This document shows, in pieces, positions 42,891 to 46,966 of a stretch of 46,966 nucleotides of DNA; position 1 is the first letter of the stretch; each line of letters opens with the position of its first letter. The notes beneath the pieces were generated by a model. That model saw nothing but the letters and a program-made list of their open reading frames with translations, was not told the origin of the DNA and did not search any database. The position numbers and the translations under genes were made by a program. This DNA comes from Bacteroidales bacterium (GTDB lineage Bacteria > Bacteroidota > Bacteroidia > Bacteroidales > Muribaculaceae), in contig JAAVFS010000005.1 in the NCBI GenBank assembly GCA_014800605.1, forward strand, positions 1 through 46,966, read 5' to 3'.

Positions 42891-44717
42891 ATGCTTAAAA
42901 AGACAATAATATCACTTTTTCTTTCGATTGTCGGTCTCGGCTCGGCCGGCGCTCAGTCAGTGCTCAATCTGTCAGACTCGTTTCTTGACCAATCGGTAGT
43001 GCTGCCTGAAAGCTTCGAGACAGATATCAACAAAATGATGCAGAACTGGTATCTCAACAATTATGTCGTATCCGACGGCGTCACTCCCTATACCCCCGAC
43101 ATCGCCGCTACCGACCAGCAGGTCATCGAGCGCCTGTCGAAGTTGCCCGCCGTCATCGAGATGCCTTATAACTCGATAGTTCGGTCGATAATCAATGCCT
43201 ACACTCAGCGTCGCCGCGGCCTTGTGCAGAACCTGCTCGGACTGAGCCTCTACTATATGCCAATCTTTGAGGAGGCGCTTGAGAAAGAGGGGCTTCCTCT
43301 GGAGCTGCGCTATCTGCCCGTCATCGAGTCGGCTCTGAATCCTGATGCCGTATCGCGCGTAGGTGCAACCGGCCTTTGGCAGTTCATGTCCAAGACGGCA
43401 AAGGGGCTCGGCATGGAGGTCAACTCGATCGTAGACGAGCGCCGCGACCCCTACAAGTCGTCGGAGATGGCCGCCAAATATCTTAAAGAGCTGTATCGGA
43501 CATTCGGCGACTGGTCGCTCGCCATCGCCGCCTACAACTGTGGTCCCGGCAATGTCAATAAGGCACTGCGCCGCGCCGGCGAGGGAAAACACGACTTCTG
43601 GGATATCTACCCCTATCTGCTCCCGGAGACCCGCAACTATTTCCCCGGCTTCATCGCAGCCAACTATGTGATGAACTATTACAATGAGCATGGGATCGCC
43701 CCGGCTCTGGCTCGCCGCCCGATTGTGACCGACTCCGTGCATGTCAAGAAGCGCGTCTACTTCCAGCAGATAGCCGACGTGCTCAAGATCCCCGTATCGG
43801 AAATCCGTATTCTCAATCCGCAGTATCGCAAAGACTATATCCCCGGCGATATCAAGCCTTATCCGCTCGTGTTGCCCAGCTATCAGATCTACAGCTACAT
43901 TATGAGCGAAGACTCGATCCTGGCCTATAATGCTGAAAAGTATGCCCGCCGAACTGTAGTCGAGCCTTCATCTGCCTCATCATCAACTCAGGATGGCGAC
44001 TATGTCGTGACACATACTACCAAATACCATAAGGTCAGGAAGGGTGAAAGCATGGGTAAGATCGCCAAGAAATATGGTGTCACACTCGCTGCTCTCCAGA
44101 AGGCCAACGGAAAAGTCAAGACGCTCAAGGTCGGTCAGACTATCAAGGTGCCTGTGACCGAGCGAGTATTCAGTCCCAGAAAGACCGAGCCGAAAGTTGA
44201 GAAGAAAGTGGAGGTCGCTACCGCCGAGACAGTCGAGCTGCCGATTGACAATCAGGTCACTGCAGCCAATGACTCTCTCGTCCTTGCCGATAATGATTTG
44301 GATGATGGTGAGATCATCGTGTCGTCAACAGAGAGTGGCGACGATGATGGGAGCTTGATCTCATATAGCCTCGACTCAGCTGACGACGATGATGACATCG
44401 CATCGCTTAAGCCTGAGGAAGAGCCTGTAGCTGAAACGCCCAAAGCTACCAAGCCTGATGTACCGCGCCCGACAGAGCGTCCCGCACCTGCTCTTCAGCC
44501 TGCACCACCTGCACCCAAGGCCAAGCAGACTGCCGCTGAATCGAAGCCGGCATCATCGACCAAGGGACAAGGTGCTGTATATCACACTGTAGCCAAGGGT
44601 GAAAGTCCGGCAAAGATTGCTAAGAAATATGGCACTACGACCGATAAGATCCTGAAGCTTAACAATCTTAAAGCCAGCTCTAAGATCCATCCCGGCCAGA
44701 AAATCCGTGTAAAATAA
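42891..44717 (+). CDS. mltD: Membrane-associated lytic transglycosylase with two LysM domains
   Basis: 608 residues from the ATG at 42891, which starts a signal peptide (MLKKTIISLFLSIVGLGSAG). The open frame upstream of it is not used. The SLT domain (about 110-260) has the catalytic Glu in LPVIESALNPDAVS (near 147) and the motifs GLWQFM and AIAAYNCGPGNV. LysM 1 (about 382-428, HKVRKGESMGKIAKKYG) and LysM 2 (about 562-608, YHTVAKGESPAKIAKKYG) bind peptidoglycan and are joined by a 130-residue acidic, then Pro/Ala-rich linker. It cleaves the glycan strand between MurNAc and GlcNAc. Same layout as MltD. The neighbouring parAB link wall remodelling to division. Confidence 0.93.
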   Translation: MLKKTIISLFLSIVGLGSAGAQSVLNLSDSFLDQSVVLPESFETDINKMMQNWYLNNYVVSDGVTPYTPDIAATDQQVIERLSKLPAVIEMPYNSIVRSIINAYTQRRRGLVQNLLGLSLYYMPIFEEALEKEGLPLELRYLPVIESALNPDAVSRVGATGLWQFMSKTAKGLGMEVNSIVDERRDPYKSSEMAAKYLKELYRTFGDWSLAIAAYNCGPGNVNKALRRAGEGKHDFWDIYPYLLPETRNYFPGFIAANYVMNYYNEHGIAPALARRPIVTDSVHVKKRVYFQQIADVLKIPVSEIRILNPQYRKDYIPGDIKPYPLVLPSYQIYSYIMSEDSILAYNAEKYARRTVVEPSSASSSTQDGDYVVTHTTKYHKVRKGESMGKIAKKYGVTLAALQKANGKVKTLKVGQTIKVPVTERVFSPRKTEPKVEKKVEVATAETVELPIDNQVTAANDSLVLADNDLDDGEIIVSSTESGDDDGSLISYSLDSADDDDDIASLKPEEEPVAETPKATKPDVPRPTERPAPALQPAPPAPKAKQTAAESKPASSTKGQGAVYHTVAKGESPAKIAKKYGTTTDKILKLNNLKASSKIHPGQKIRVK

Positions 44718-44736
44718 TCGAGTAACGTAAAATACT

Positions 44737-45084
44737 ATGTCAGTCAATAGAGTAATTCTCGTGGGCAATGTCGGTCGTGACCCGGAGATCCGATATGTGG
44801 AGTCGCGTCCGGTAGCGACATTCCCGCTGGCTACCACCGAGCGTGCGCGTCGCTCAGCTTCCGGAGCCGAGATCCCGGAACGCACCGAGTGGCATCGCAT
44901 TGTGATGTGGGACGGCGCTGCCGATATTGCCGAGCGCTACATCACCAAGGGTGCAAAATTATATATCGAAGGTAAGCTCCGCACGCGTGCGTGGAACGAT
45001 CAGAATGCAATCAAACATACTATTACTGAGGTCGTTGTTGACGAATTTGATATCCTACAGCGCCCTCAAGCCAAAGAGTCATAA
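44737..45084 (+). CDS. ssb: Single-stranded DNA-binding protein
   Basis: A 115-residue OB-fold protein. The start SVNRVILVGNVGRDPEIRYV, EWHRIVMWDGAADIAERYI (about 49-67) and KGAKLYIEGKLRTRAW (about 68-83) are typical Ssb. Unlike housekeeping Ssb it stops right after the OB fold (ILQRPQAKES) and lacks the flexible linker and the acidic DDDIPF-type tip that recruits partner proteins. It may be a second, specialised copy. It lies 19 bases after mltD and 17 before the OPT gene, so it is within the operon. Confidence 0.94.
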   Translation: MSVNRVILVGNVGRDPEIRYVESRPVATFPLATTERARRSASGAEIPERTEWHRIVMWDGAADIAERYITKGAKLYIEGKLRTRAWNDQNAIKHTITEVVVDEFDILQRPQAKES

Positions 45085-45101
45085 TCACTAAAACCCATCA
45101 A

Positions 45102-46966
45102 ATGAGCAATAAGACCACTCATCAGGAGGATCCCGAAATATATGCAGAGCTGGATCCGACTCAGCTCCCCGAGAACGCATTTACCGAATTGGCAGAAGAC
45201 GAGCATTACCGCCCGATCATGCATCCGGCTCGCGACTATCGTGAGGTCACACCCTATTCAGTCACTCTCGGTCTGGTACTTGCCGTGATCTTCAGTGCGG
45301 CTGCCGCGTATCTTGGCCTCAAGGTAGGCCAGGTGTTTGAGGCTGCTATTCCTATATCTATTATAGCAGTCGGACTGTCCGGCGCTCTCCGCCGCAAGAA
45401 TGCGCTTGGTGAGAATGTCATCATCCAGTCAATAGGCTCTTGCTCGGGAGTGATAGTGGCAGGCGCTATCTTCACACTCCCCGCGCTGTATATTCTACAG
45501 GCTACCAACCCAGGCATATCTGTCAACTTCCTTCAGATCTTCCTGAGTTCGCTGCTGGGTGGCGTCCTCGGCATACTCTTCTTCATCCCGTTCCGCAAGT
45601 ATTTCGTAAAGGATATGCATGGCAAGTATCCTTTCCCGGAAGCAACTGCTACCGCGCAAGTGCTCGCCAGCGGACAGGCCAAAGGCACTAAGGGACAGGC
45701 CAAGACGCTCGTCATCGCTTCGCTCATTGGCGGTGTCTACGACTATCTGCTGGCTACCTTCGGCTGGTGGGCTGAGACCATTCAGACTACTGCCTGCTCT
45801 TTAGGTGCCACAATTGCTGAAAAAACTAAGATGGTGCTCACCTGCAATACCGGGGCTGCTGTGCTCGGCTTAGGCTACATCATCGGTATCAAATACGCAT
45901 TCATCATCACGGCCGGTTCGCTGTTCGTATGGTGGGTGCTGATCCCTCTCTTCGGTACTTACGGTGCTTCTGAAATCGCAGCAATGTCGCCCGACCAGAT
46001 CTTCACAGGCTATGCCCGTATGATCGGCATCGGTGGTATTGCTATGTCAGGCGTTATCGGTATCATTAAGTCATGGCCTATCATCCGTCAGGCCGTAGGC
46101 CTCGCAGGTAGAGAGTTCAAGGGTGACGGAGGATCGGTCAAGCGACAGATTCGCTGGCAGCTCGACATCTCAATGAAGCATATCGTGTTTTTTATCGCGC
46201 TGGCTTTGGTCGCAGTCCTGATATTCTTCATGACTGGAGTGATCGACTGCTGGTGGCAGGCTCTGGTGGCATGGGGCGTCGTAATCGTGATCAGCTTCCT
46301 GTTTACCACTGTAGCTGCCAATGCGATAGCTATCGTGGGCTCGAATCCCGTGTCTGGCATGACGCTGATGACACTGATTGTGGCTTCTGCTATCTTTGTC
46401 GCTATCGGTCTGAAAGGCGACAGCGGTATCGTGGCTGCAATGGTGGTCGGCGGCGTGGTCTGCACCGCACTTTCGATGGCCGGCGGCTTTGTGACCGACC
46501 TCAAAGTCGGCTACTGGCTCGGCACTACTCCCAAGAAACAGGAGACATGGAAATTTCTCGGCACACTCGTATCGGCTGCCACAGTGGGCGGCGTGATCCT
46601 GGTGCTGAATAAGGTATATGGATTTACGCTGACAGCAGCTACACCAGATCCGCTCGTGGCTCCTCAAGCTAATGCAATGGCCGGCGTCATTGAGCCCTTG
46701 ATGACGGGTGGCGAGACCCCCTGGATGCTCTACCTGACCGGTGTCGTTTTGGCGCTTCTGCTCAATTGGCTCGGTGTTCCTGCTCTGGCATTCTGCCTTG
46801 GAATGTTTATCCCGTTGTCACTCAATGTCCCGCTGCTCGTCGGTGGTGCTATAGCATGGGCAGTCGCTAAGTCGGCTAAAAATTCTACCACAGCAGCTCT
46901 TCGCCGTGATCGCGGTACACTGATCGCATCCGGCATGATAGCCGGTGGCGCTCTCTTCGGAGTGTT
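45102..46966 (+). CDS. OPT-family oligopeptide transporter (3' end outside the window)
   Basis: An inner-membrane transporter of the OPT family. The frame is open from the ATG at 45102 to the window end (621 complete codons, no stop), so the gene is partial. After an acidic cytoplasmic N-terminus of about 50 residues, many hydrophobic helices follow. Family motifs visible are TLGLVLAVIFSAAAAYLGLK (near 53-72), GKYPFPEATATAQVL (near 174-188), SNPVSGMT (near 416-423) and GGFVTDLKVGYWLGTTPKKQ (near 463-482). Members of this bacterial branch carry peptides or metal chelates; the substrate here is unknown. It is probably co-transcribed with ssb. Confidence 0.92.
   Translation, partial: MSNKTTHQEDPEIYAELDPTQLPENAFTELAEDEHYRPIMHPARDYREVTPYSVTLGLVLAVIFSAAAAYLGLKVGQVFEAAIPISIIAVGLSGALRRKNALGENVIIQSIGSCSGVIVAGAIFTLPALYILQATNPGISVNFLQIFLSSLLGGVLGILFFIPFRKYFVKDMHGKYPFPEATATAQVLASGQAKGTKGQAKTLVIASLIGGVYDYLLATFGWWAETIQTTACSLGATIAEKTKMVLTCNTGAAVLGLGYIIGIKYAFIITAGSLFVWWVLIPLFGTYGASEIAAMSPDQIFTGYARMIGIGGIAMSGVIGIIKSWPIIRQAVGLAGREFKGDGGSVKRQIRWQLDISMKHIVFFIALALVAVLIFFMTGVIDCWWQALVAWGVVIVISFLFTTVAANAIAIVGSNPVSGMTLMTLIVASAIFVAIGLKGDSGIVAAMVVGGVVCTALSMAGGFVTDLKVGYWLGTTPKKQETWKFLGTLVSAATVGGVILVLNKVYGFTLTAATPDPLVAPQANAMAGVIEPLMTGGETPWMLYLTGVVLALLLNWLGVPALAFCLGMFIPLSLNVPLLVGGAIAWAVAKSAKNSTTAALRRDRGTLIASGMIAGGALFGV

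Overview
The window looks like a chromosomal segment of a gut-type Bacteroidales bacterium, most likely a Muribaculaceae relative (family placement is inference). Four things point there. Promoters repeatedly fit the Bacteroidetes sigma-A pattern, TTTG at -33 and TAnnTTTG at -7, spaced 18-21 bases. Genes mostly lack clear Shine-Dalgarno sequences. The gene families include a TonB-dependent receptor, DUF1080, DUF5683, DUF4295/bL38, GIN/DUF2807 and a C-terminal sorting-like tail. The gene neighbourhoods folP-cdaA and rpmB-rpmG-DUF4295 are typical of the phylum.

Layout. 1-222: two identical tRNA-Arg(ACG) genes on the minus strand, diverging from folP-cdaA (354-2008). 2009-3178: a stretch without large genes that holds a promoter-and-terminator-bounded structured RNA of about 350 nt, a 72-residue membrane peptide gene and a cluster of GTAAC inverted repeats ahead of an ECF sigma factor gene. 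3927-8851: dusB, a GIN-domain protein, an RluB-type pseudouridine synthase with a repetitive N-terminus, and asnS. 8930-13038 (minus): a TonB-dependent receptor, a lipoprotein and a degenerate SDR protein, apparently one operon. 13217-19393 (minus): a 2058-residue secreted multidomain protein with an endonuclease/exonuclease/phosphatase domain. 19741-28526: housekeeping and envelope genes (rpmE type B, an AlkD-like protein, PBP1A, an OmpA protein, rplS, an HsdR-N protein, holA, an EamA transporter, an OmpA lipoprotein). 28662-33206: a metal efflux permease fused to an HMA domain, a porin, rpmB-rpmG-bL38, and queA. 33420-40234: a four-gene cluster combining DUF1080 (3-keto-glycoside hydrolase family) domains with Gfo/Idh/MocA oxidoreductases. 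40349-46966: parA-parB-DUF5683-mltD-ssb-OPT transporter, the last cut by the window end.

How the genes work together. The 33-40 kb cluster is the best candidate for an interesting system. Two exported oxidoreductase/hydrolase pairs could cleave glycosides by oxidation at C3 followed by elimination or hydrolysis, instead of by classical glycoside hydrolases. Unusual architectures there are a tandem DUF1080 lipoprotein and a HEAT-repeat/DUF1080 fusion. The TonB receptor operon is probably for uptake of an unknown ligand. The parA end is a chromosome segregation and cell-wall group with parS-like half sites around the parA promoter.

All functions are read from motifs and family knowledge. No database search or folding program was run. 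Mobile elements, CRISPR arrays and rRNA genes were not seen.
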